Of a stretch of DNA of 64,000 bases, positions 57,090 through 64,000 are shown one piece after another. Location: assembly GCA_015075175.1 (NCBI GenBank), contig JABTUV010000001.1:620001-684000 (forward strand), in the 5' to 3' direction. The stretch comes from a bacterium (GTDB lineage: Bacteria; Hinthialibacterota; Hinthialibacteria; H5-UNCL2). Every line of letters begins with the position of its first letter. Positions within the stretch are counted from its first letter, which is position 1. The notes beneath the pieces were generated by a model. It worked only from the letters and a program-made list of their open reading frames with translations, was not told the DNA's origin and made no database searches. The position numbers and the translations under genes were made by a program.

Positions 57090-58030
57090 GGGGGCACGCC
57101 CAGCTTAGATACATCTCTTCGGCAGCCCCTTAATGATCTGCCGCCGACCTTCTGACCAAGTTTGCGGCATGACCATAGATAGGCGCAACGTTTTGCGTTC
57201 GACTTGCATCAGATTGGCTTCCGAAGCTCCGCCAATCGCGCGGGCGAAAGGGGCTGGGAGCCGCCCGGCAGGAACCAGAGCCGAATTTGACCCATTCCGC
57301 CTCATAGTGGAACAGTCTTTGTCGCAGGCCAAGGGGGAGCCTCGGAGCGGGCGACCGGAAAATCGGGCAGGACGAGCCGATTTTCCGGGTCTTAAGTCCG
57401 CTTCGAGCAACAGCCGGATGCGGCCCTTGGCCGGAGACGTACAATTCACTCCCAGGCGGAATGGATCATTCGTCATGCCCGCGCGACGTTGGGGATTCGG
57501 TCGCGTAGCCTGCCTCCACGATTTCTGTGGCATTTTCTGTCCACCGGCGCGCCATCCTTGCGCCTTGGGCGGCTTCCTTGGCCGTCTTGATCCACCAGCG
57601 TTCCCCACCACCGCCCGCATCAACTCGGTGAAGAACAAGGTCCGCCGCGCCCTCTACTCGATGGTCTCCATGACGGTTTCGGGATCGGCACGTTCCTCCC
57701 CACGGATGGAAAGAACCGGGACTGCAATCGTGTCGGGGTTTCGATCCCTTGAGCCACATTTCGCTCGAAATCCCCGGTTTTGTCGCGTGCTTTCGCTGCG
57801 GAAACGCTTCTGGCGAGCGTGAAACCGTGGCCATTCGGCTGGCAGCCGTCCTGCCTGGCGATCTGGCTGGCCACGAAAGAGATGGGGGAATGCAACCGGC
57901 ATCCACACAAGAGGTTGCGGCATCCCTTCGGGGCATTCCGGAGGCAGTAGGACCGCTGCGCTGGCCAGCCGGCGCTTCTTGTTGAATTCGGCAGCCATCG
58001 GAATGCTTCCAGGTGAAAGGAGCAAACGCG
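57090..58030. other. About 940 bp without a supportable gene
   Basis: Open frames exist on both strands but have no recognisable domain, consistent start signal or codon pattern. One stretch (57600-57660) ends with GAAGAACAAGGTCCGCCGCG, which resembles GATGAACAAGGTCCGCTGCG at about 61167, before the membrane-protein gene of the mobile segment. This hints at a repeated leader motif within the mobile element. Confidence 0.4.
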
Positions 58031-58597
58031 ATGGCACTCAAGATCATTCGGGCCAAGGTCCAGACGGTGTGGTTGAAACGCAAGGTCAAGGTGACCCAGC
58101 AGCGGGGACCGGACAAGGGCAAGGTTGTCGTAAGGGAGCGACGGTTCAAGGTCACACTCGGCACCTGCATCGAATTCGACGACGGCTGGACCATCGTCGG
58201 TCCCGATGGCCGGACCCACACGGGTGGCGGCACGATTGTTCGGTTCAACTACCGGCACCGCACCTGGTCGGTGCAGCGCCCGCAGCGCTGCGAGACAATC
58301 CGCGTGGGCTATGTATTCACGCCGCAAGGCGATTCCTGCTGGCTGAAGGCTGAGCGGGAGTCGGGATTCACGCCTCGGGAGTTCGAGCGGGATTTCAGTT
58401 CGGCGTTTGTGTCGCTGTGCCGGATGGGTCATGCCCTGGCCGAAGGGAACGCGGCGGCGCCTGACCAACCCGCGACAAAAAAACCGCAGCCGGGTGTTGG
58501 GCAATTTTTTTCGACCGTCCTACTTAGTGAGAGCACACGAGGCATTCAGCGTGATACGCGGCAGTGCATCCCGCTGATGACGGCTCCCCCGAATTAG
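58031..58597 (+). CDS. Hypothetical protein of the mobile segment
   Basis: 188 residues from the ATG at 58031, eight bases after AAAGGAG. It begins MALKIIRAKVQTVWLKRKVK and has a basic N-terminal half with alternating strands (RRFKVTLGTCIEFDDGWTIV, GGTIVRFNYRHRTWSVQRPQ, RVGYVFTPQGDSCWLKAERE). The C-terminal tail (after EGNAAAPDQPATKKPQ) is low in predicted structure and may be misread. The family is not recognised. It is the first of a same-strand series leading to parB and the coupling-type ATPase, so it may be an element-specific accessory protein. Confidence 0.6.
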   Translation: MALKIIRAKVQTVWLKRKVKVTQQRGPDKGKVVVRERRFKVTLGTCIEFDDGWTIVGPDGRTHTGGGTIVRFNYRHRTWSVQRPQRCETIRVGYVFTPQGDSCWLKAERESGFTPREFERDFSSAFVSLCRMGHALAEGNAAAPDQPATKKPQPGVGQFFSTVLLSESTRGIQRDTRQCIPLMTAPPN

Positions 58598-58757
58598 CCC
58601 TCCATACCGGCATCGGTCCGCACGCCGGGTTTTCCATCGCCAGTTGGCTTTAAGTGAAGAAACGCCCGCAGGGCATCCGCGCCCGAGCTGCGCGGCGGGG
58701 GCGGCTGATGACGGCAAAACGGTTCAAGACAGGTTCGCACAGAGAAAGGACAAGAAC

Positions 58758-59555
58758 ATGCCGAAGCTCGAAATCAAACCACTGTCCTGGTTCAAGGTCG
58801 CAAGCCAAGCGAGGAAGCACTTCGACGAGGCGGAACTCCGCCAGCTTGGTGAATCGCTCAAGGTCAGGCAGCTTCAGCCGGTCGTCGCCCGTCCTGACGG
58901 GCTGCTGATCGCCGGGGAACGGCGGCTGCGGGCCGCCAAGCTGGTTGGCCTGGCCGAATTGCAGGTCGTGATTTCCGAGGAGCCGCTGAGCGAGTCGCAG
59001 CTTCGCATCTTCCAGCTGACCGAGAACGTCCACCGGGCCGACCTGCGGGACAGCGAAAAGTTCCGGGCCTGCGAGGAACTGCTGCGACTCAATCCCGGCT
59101 GGACCAACAAGGACCTGGCCGCGCATCTCAAGCTCGGCGAATCGACTGTCACGAAATACCTGTCTCCCGGCCGCTGCATCAGCGAGGTGCAGGAAGCCCT
59201 TGAAGCCGGGCGGATTGGCATCACCACGGCCTACGAACTCAGCCGGGCACCGCAGGAGCAGCAGGCCGAACTGCTGCAACTGAAACTCTCCGGCACGTCC
59301 CGCGACGGCCTGGCGGATCGCATCCGCAAGCAGAAGAGCCAGACCACGCCGCAGGTGCGCGTCAAGCGCATCGCCTGCCCGCTGCCCTCGGGCCTGAGCG
59401 TGGTCGTCTCCGGGCAGGAGCTTTCGCTCGATGAACTGATCGAAGCACTTGGCGACGCGCAGAAGGAAGCTAAGCGCGCACGCGAGCAGGGACTCGATGC
59501 CCGTACTTGGCAGTCTGTGATGCGGGATAAAGCGAAGAAGGGAGCGCAGCCATGA
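58758..59555 (+). CDS. ParB/Spo0J-like partition protein
   Basis: 265 residues from the ATG at 58758, preceded by AAAGGA. The ParB N domain has FKVASQARKHFDEAELRQLG, VRQLQPVVARPDGLLIAGER, RRLRAAKLVGLAELQVVISE and LRIFQLTENVHRADL. The HTH is WTNKDLAAHLKLGESTVTKY. A C-terminal basic, helical tail follows (EALGDAQKEAKRAREQGLDA). ParB-type proteins bind parS sites and use CTP in chromosome or plasmid partition, or act as regulators on integrative elements. No ParA is visible. Its stop overlaps the next start as ATGA. The context favours a plasmid-derived or integrative element rather than the chromosomal locus. Confidence 0.87.
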   Translation: MPKLEIKPLSWFKVASQARKHFDEAELRQLGESLKVRQLQPVVARPDGLLIAGERRLRAAKLVGLAELQVVISEEPLSESQLRIFQLTENVHRADLRDSEKFRACEELLRLNPGWTNKDLAAHLKLGESTVTKYLSPGRCISEVQEALEAGRIGITTAYELSRAPQEQQAELLQLKLSGTSRDGLADRIRKQKSQTTPQVRVKRIACPLPSGLSVVVSGQELSLDELIEALGDAQKEAKRAREQGLDARTWQSVMRDKAKKGAQP

Positions 59556-61144
59556 GGAATGATCCCATGATCCGGGCAGGCATCGGTCTGGTTGCCGTAT
59601 GTGTGGCCGCAGTGCTGATAGATCGCGGTGGGCCTTGCGACCGGCCGGTTGCCCTGGCGCTCGCGGCGGCGGGCACCATCTGCATGGTCTCGGCCGCGCT
59701 CAGGCAAGGCAGCAAGTTGCACCGCAAGGTCAGGGATGCACTTGATGCGGTGCTGCTGCGATGGAACGACACGGACAGCTTCACGGTCCGCGACCTGCTG
59801 AGCGGCGGCGTGGCCATCTTCGGCCGCACGGGGTCGGGGAAGACGAGTTCATCGGGCAAGGCCCTGGGCAGGGCCATCGTCCGCTACGGCCACAGCGGCG
59901 GGCTGATCCTCGGGGCGAAGCCCGAGGACAAGGAGATGTGGCAGGGCATCTTCAACGGCTGCGGCCGTGGCGATGACCTACTGGTCTTCTCCCCGGACTA
60001 TCCGCTTCGCTTCAACTTCCTCGATTACGAGCTGCGCGCAGGCGGGCATACCCGCAATATCACCAAGTGCATCACGACCATCGGCGAGACGATGCGTACC
60101 TCCGATACGTCGGCAGGCGAGAACGCCGATTTCTGGCAGAGGGAACAGGAGCGCATGATTTTCAACGCGGTCGAGGTGGTGAAACAGGCCACCGGCAAGG
60201 TCAGCGCACCGGACCTGCAACGATTCATCGCCACGGCGGCGATGAGTCCTGGGCAGATCGCATCAGCGGAATGGCAGGCGCAGTTCCACAACCAGTGCCT
60301 CAAGGCGGCAAGGGAGAAGGACAAGACCCCGACCGAGGATCACGACTTCGAGCTGGCCAAGGAATACTGGCTCGGCGAATTCCCCTCTATGGCGGATAAA
60401 ACCCGGTCGAGCATCCTGACCGGCGTGATGGACATCCTGCATGTGTTCAACACCGGCGTGGTCCGCGAGCTGGTCAGCACGACCACAAGCGTGACGCCGG
60501 ACGATATGTTCGCCGGCAAGTGGGTGCTGATTGACATGTCGCCGGCGGAGTGGGGCGACATCGGCAACTTCGTCTGTGCCGGCTGGAAGTACCTGACGCA
60601 ACGAGCCGTGCTCCGGCGGCACGCGACGGACAGCGATCCGGTCAACGTCATCTGGTGCGATGAAGCCCAGCTATTCACGAACAGCCACGATGCCCACGAC
60701 CTCGCCCAGTGCCGCAGCCACAAGGGCTGCATGGTCTACCTGACGCAATCGCTTCACAGTTTCTACTCGGCCATACACGGCCAGCGTGGCAGGCACCAGG
60801 CGGACGCACTGCTTACCAACTTCCACCACAAGGTCTTTCACGCCCTGGGCGATGCCCAGACCGCCGAATGGGCCAGCGGCCTGATCGGCAAGGAGCTTCG
60901 CACCTTCGTCGGCGGCAGCATGGCACCATCGGAGAGCCTGTACGACGAGCTGATGGGCAAGAGCAGCTACACGGGCAGCTTCAACCAGCACTTCGAGAAA
61001 GTGCTCCAGGACAACGTGTTCATGAACGGGCTTAGGTGCGGCGGCCATGCCAACGGCCTGGTGTGCGACTGCATCGTGGTCCGCAGCGGCGAGCCGTTCT
61101 CAAGCGGCCAGAACTGGATTCAGGTGGCGTTCTCGCAGGCGTAA
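59552..61144 (+). CDS. VirD4/TraG/TraD-like conjugative coupling ATPase
   Basis: Intact 530 residues. Two membrane segments near the N-terminus (GIGLVAVCVAAVLID, ALALAAAGTICMVSAAL) are followed by Walker A GRTGSGKTSS (91-100), VFSPDYPLRFNFLDYE, a helical all-alpha insert, WVLIDMSPAEWGDIGNFVCA, and Walker B VNVIWCDEAQLF with Asp370-Glu371, then VYLTQSLHSFYSAI. This is the arrangement of type IV coupling proteins, which pump DNA-protein complexes into a secretion channel. No relaxase or mating-pore genes are seen, so the element is incomplete here or the protein serves another translocation role. It is translationally coupled to parB. Confidence 0.85.
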   Translation: MRNDPMIRAGIGLVAVCVAAVLIDRGGPCDRPVALALAAAGTICMVSAALRQGSKLHRKVRDALDAVLLRWNDTDSFTVRDLLSGGVAIFGRTGSGKTSSSGKALGRAIVRYGHSGGLILGAKPEDKEMWQGIFNGCGRGDDLLVFSPDYPLRFNFLDYELRAGGHTRNITKCITTIGETMRTSDTSAGENADFWQREQERMIFNAVEVVKQATGKVSAPDLQRFIATAAMSPGQIASAEWQAQFHNQCLKAAREKDKTPTEDHDFELAKEYWLGEFPSMADKTRSSILTGVMDILHVFNTGVVRELVSTTTSVTPDDMFAGKWVLIDMSPAEWGDIGNFVCAGWKYLTQRAVLRRHATDSDPVNVIWCDEAQLFTNSHDAHDLAQCRSHKGCMVYLTQSLHSFYSAIHGQRGRHQADALLTNFHHKVFHALGDAQTAEWASGLIGKELRTFVGGSMAPSESLYDELMGKSSYTGSFNQHFEKVLQDNVFMNGLRCGGHANGLVCDCIVVRSGEPFSSGQNWIQVAFSQA

Positions 61145-61381
61145 GTCGCCGGGCGAATCAACACGGTGATGAACAAGGTCCGCTGCGCAAATCAGTCGAG
61201 ACAACACACCACACGCGAAACGGTTGCAGCAACGTGGTTTGTGCTCGAGCGGTGCGATGAGGCGGCTTTCCGGTTGGGAAACGGCGGACGACCTTCGAAT
61301 CAGTCGAGGCGGGCAACCACAGGACCAAGAGAGGCAACGACAACAACACAAACCTTTTCCCTGAAAGGAGGGAACGAACCA
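61145..61381. other. Spacer before the membrane-protein gene, with strong ribosome binding site
   Basis: No gene is visible. GAAAGGAGGGAACG at about 61362-61375 is a strong Shine-Dalgarno ten bases before the ATG at 61382. GATGAACAAGGTCCGCTGCG near 61167 repeats a motif also seen near 57630. Confidence 0.4.
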
Positions 61382-61957
61382 ATGTATCAGCAACAGCAAC
61401 AGCAAAACGACCAGGTGGGGATGCGGGGCGGGTTCAACCTGATTACCGCCCTACTCCAGGGTCACGCGATGACCTGCACGGTTTTCACGCGGACCGATTT
61501 CGGAAAAGAGGGCATCGGGTTCGCCGGCATGTTCGGATTTTTCATCATGCTCGTCTACGGCGGCCTCATGAACTCCTACCCGATGTTCATCTACCTGTGC
61601 CTGTACCTGCTCATGGTGCTGGCGCAGCGCATGAAGCAGTTCTCGAACTGGCGCAAAGGGATCATCGTCCACAGCCGGTACAACGGCTACCCCTGGCTCG
61701 CCTACAAGCTGTTTCCCCGGATCAAGACCGAAGCCAATGCCCGCGGCGCCGAGGCATTCCTGTGCCTTGCCGTCGGCGGGTTGCTCGCGGCCTATGTCGA
61801 TCAGCCGCTTGGCTGGTGGGTGATGTTCGGGTGGGTGTCCATCATGGCCACCGAGTCGATGATCGTCGAGGTGCAACGCCGGCGGTTGCAGGCGATGCGT
61901 GACGCGGAGATTGAACAACAGGCCCTGGCCGACGCATATCGCGATGGCCGCTTCTAA
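61382..61957 (+). CDS. Integral membrane protein of the mobile segment
   Basis: 191 residues. A glutamine-rich start (MYQQQQQQNDQVG) is followed by four membrane spans: FGFFIMLVYGGLMNSYPM, FIYLCLYLLMVLAQRM, AEAFLCLAVGGLLAAYV and WWVMFGWVSIMATESMI. A charged tail (VEVQRRRLQAMRDAEIEQQA) closes it. The family is not recognised. Position directly after the coupling-type ATPase suggests a membrane partner of a transfer or secretion apparatus, but no known subunit signature is present. Confidence 0.7.
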   Translation: MYQQQQQQNDQVGMRGGFNLITALLQGHAMTCTVFTRTDFGKEGIGFAGMFGFFIMLVYGGLMNSYPMFIYLCLYLLMVLAQRMKQFSNWRKGIIVHSRYNGYPWLAYKLFPRIKTEANARGAEAFLCLAVGGLLAAYVDQPLGWWVMFGWVSIMATESMIVEVQRRRLQAMRDAEIEQQALADAYRDGRF

Positions 61958-61970
61958 TCAGAGGTGACAC

Positions 61971-62306
61971 ATGGCTGACAAAACCACATGGGAACACCTG
62001 CTTGCCATGCGGGCGCAGTGGGCGCAGGAGCAACCCTCACTCGGTGCCGAACTGAAGGCAATGGGACGGGAGGCGATCAAGGACATTCGCGGGACGGTCC
62101 ACGAGACATTCTTCGGCAAGCCAGAGCACGCGAGTGAACTCGGCACGCCGCTGAATCCCACGCCCCAAATGACCACGCAAGATTTGGGCACGGTTTACGG
62201 TTCTTACGAATCCATGCTCGATGCCTACGCGGCGCGTGGGCAGGAGCACAACACAAAGGAGATGGAACGTAAGCGTCTGATGACGACCGCAGGAATCAGA
62301 GCTTGA
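61971..62306 (+). CDS. Hypothetical protein, 3' end replaced by IS66 insertion
   Basis: 111 residues from the ATG at 61971 with GAGGTGA before it. Soluble and helical (HLLAMRAQWAQEQPSLGAEL, REAIKDIRGTVHETFFGKPE). The IS66 terminal repeat GTAAGCGTCTGATGACGACC begins at 62269, so the last dozen codons (KRLMTTAGIRA) are read from the insertion sequence and the native C-terminus is lost. Function unknown; it is in the same series as the membrane protein. Confidence 0.6.
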   Translation: MADKTTWEHLLAMRAQWAQEQPSLGAELKAMGREAIKDIRGTVHETFFGKPEHASELGTPLNPTPQMTTQDLGTVYGSYESMLDAYAARGQEHNTKEMERKRLMTTAGIRA

Positions 62307-64000
62307 GGTTCCAGGGAAGGGGTTCCCCGATACGGCTGGCCGGGTGCTCGGCGATGCGGGCGATGAGGGTACGAAGATAGGCTTCGGGGTCGAGACCGTT
62401 GAGCTTGGCGGTTTGGATGATCGTGTACATGATAGCAGCGCGCTCACCCCCGCTGTCGGCACCAGCAAACATCCAGTTCTTCCGACCCACTGCCAGAGGC
62501 CGCATGGCACGTTCGGCAGCGTTGTTGCAGATGTCGAGGGCGGCATCGGTCGTGTAGCGCGTCAGGCATCCAGCGTGACAGGGGTAGCGTAGCGCTTCCG
62601 CCAGCGAACTTTGCGGCTGACCGTGTTCGGTATTTCCTCAAACCGGTCTTCATCTGTGCCAGCAAGGGGACAGAACGCTCAGCGCGGGCGGCCTGACGCT
62701 CCTGTGGACAACGGCCAAGGATTTCCTCTTCGATGGCAAATAGCTCGCCGATGCGCTCCAGCAGTTCCCGCGCCGCTGGCGAGCTGGTGGCGTGATGAAC
62801 GTCGTAGAGCTTGCGGCGCGCATGTGCCCAGCACGCTACCTCGACCAGCCGCACATCGCCGGTCAAAGGATCGGGATGATAGAGGCTCTTGAAGCCACTA
62901 TAGGCATCGGCGTGCAGGAATCCACGGCAGTCGGCAAGCAACGCCTCGGCATGCTCGGATTTGCGGTCTGCGGAGTAGCGGTAAAACATGGCCGGCGGAC
63001 TGCCAGATCCCCAGGGTCGCTCATCTCGCACTGCGACCCATAATCGGCCTGTCTTGGTTTTTCCCCGGCCGGGGTCAAGCACCGGCACTGGCGTGTCATC
63101 CGCATGCAGTGCTGGCCCTTCCCTGACATGGCGGGCAATGGCGTCGGCGATGGGAGAGAGATGGAAGGCCATCCGTCCCACCCAGTCAGCCAGGGTTGAG
63201 CGGTCCAGTTCGACGCCCACTCTGGCAAATATCTCCGATTGGCGATGCAGCGGCAGGTGGTCGCAGTATTTTGAGACAAGAACATGCGCCAGCAAAGCCG
63301 GGCCAGGCCGACCGCGCTCAATCGGCAACGCCGGCATCGGCGGCTGCACAATGGTCTGGCAGTTCCGGCAGCTTACCTTGGGCCGGCAGTGAACTACTGC
63401 CTTAAAGTGCGATGGCACGTATTCGAGCACTTCGCGCTCATCGGTGCCGATCAGCGTCATATCCGTGCCCCCGCAGGCTGGGCAGACGCAGGAAGCTTCA
63501 TGCTCCACCCGCTCGCGTGGCAGATGGTCAGGCAGCGGCCGACGGGCTGGCCAGGACCGTTCCTTCCTCGGCGCGGATGAAACGGCAGGCTTGGCTGCTT
63601 CAGTGCGCTCGCTGCTTTCCGCCTGGCCTTCCTCCAGGTTGCCAATCAGCAGTTCCAACTGCTCGATGTCCTGGTCGAGCTTTTCAGAAGAGCGTCCGAA
63701 GCGGGCACGCCGCAGCAGGGCAAGCTGGGCTTTCAGTTTTTCGATATGGAGGGTCTTGGCGTACAGCTCGGCATCGCGCGCTTGCAGTTCGCTTTTGAGT
63801 GAGCCATGTTCATTTTGCAGCGCCTGATAGTGCTGCTGAAGCGACGCGGCGAAGGCCCGCAAAGCGGCAACATCTGTAGGGAGAGGAGCAGACGAAAGTG
63901 ACATGAGTTTGTGTAGCACAAAACGAGGTGAAACACCAGCATTTCGTGCAGTATTGCTGCACTTTTTTCACGCCAGCGCCGGGCGATATTCTAACTCGAC
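62269..64000 (-). mobile_element. IS66-family insertion sequence, left end, continues past the right edge
   Basis: The terminus GTAAGCGTCTGATGACGACC at 62269-62288 has the GTAAGCG start typical of IS66 inverted repeats and lies 27 bases from the tnpC stop. The tnpC gene fills the rest. The accessory genes tnpA and tnpB, usual upstream of tnpC, would lie beyond 64000. Confidence 0.85.
62296..63904 (-). CDS. tnpC: IS66 transposase TnpC, one frameshift near the 3' end
   Basis: About 536 residues from the ATG at 63904. A coiled N-terminus (LQQHYQALQNEHGSLKSELQ) is followed by QLALLRRARFGRSSEKLDQD, a zinc-binding segment (CVCPACGG and CRNCQ), SKYCDHLPLHRQSEIFARVG and the DDE catalytic core with LHADDTPVPVLDPGRGKTKT and RGFLHADAYSGF, then ACWAHARRKLYD. 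A frameshift near 62600-62625 separates the core from the C-terminal NNAAERAMRPLAVGRKNWMF and GLDPEAYLRTLIARIAEHPA. It catalyses IS66 transposition with TnpA and TnpB. Its stop overlaps the end of the convergent hypothetical gene. Confidence 0.92.

Noticed and set aside
57133-57822. A 229-codon plus-strand open frame between the IS3 element and the mobile segment
   Set aside because: No domain, no ribosome binding site, and equally long frames on the other strand over the same bases.

Overview
The window is about 60-65% GC bacterial DNA. It looks like a draft or metagenome-assembled contig from an uncultured lineage, not a well-sampled model group. Features pointing that way are secreted S8, NHL and dockerin-like proteins, a very long Thr-Pro linker, a cluster of GH172 (DUF2961) enzymes, and several families of short dispersed palindromes. 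Such combinations are common in Sumerlaeota, Hydrogenedentota and Planctomycetota type genomes, but I cannot assign the phylum from sequence alone. Many conserved genes carry one or more single-base frameshifts (carB, nucleotide-sugar dehydrogenase, mtaB-like, alcohol dehydrogenase, racemase, two GH172 genes). Others of similar length are intact (glgP, acs, feoB, S8 peptidase, isomerase). Uneven assembly accuracy is therefore the likeliest cause.

Layout. 1-2979: a sugar module with an SSS transporter (cut by the left edge), a fucose/arabinose-type isomerase, and a divergent FadR-type regulator with a palindromic operator between them. 3140-5027: a type II restriction-modification system with convergent methylase and nuclease, a small controller protein, and a C-box. 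5081-11734: NHL-repeat secreted protein, GH20 hexosaminidase, UDP-sugar dehydrogenase and a damaged methyltransferase. 12020-17962: carB and alpha-glucan phosphorylase. 18008-24769: repeat array, long secreted subtilase, radical SAM protein, 2-oxoadipate dioxygenase-like gene. 24951-36164: GH172 cluster with four genes plus the tail of a fifth fused to an EVE domain start, a very large secreted protein with an amidotransferase-like end, and a dockerin-like protein. 36403-44515: acs, hpf, feoB, Rrf2 regulator, TPR protein, UDP-GlcNAc 2-epimerase. 44807-51796: acylphosphatase, mtaB-like gene, DUF1080 protein, SDR, alcohol dehydrogenase, and an overlapping sixA - P1 peptidase - racemase operon. 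52022-55753: TauE/DUF1634 pair and a transglutaminase-ABC ATPase pair cut by an IS3 element (55754-57089). 58031-64000: a mobile-element segment with ParB, a VirD4/TraG-like ATPase and membrane proteins, ending in an IS66 element that runs off the right edge.

The most unusual material is (1) the GH172 cluster with its chimeric fifth copy and the coupled unknown giant protein, and (2) at least three families of dispersed short palindromes. One of these lies in frame inside a coding region, several supply or abut stop codons of neighbouring genes, and two of the families recur side by side in the same order at three loci. No tRNA, rRNA or CRISPR array was recognised.
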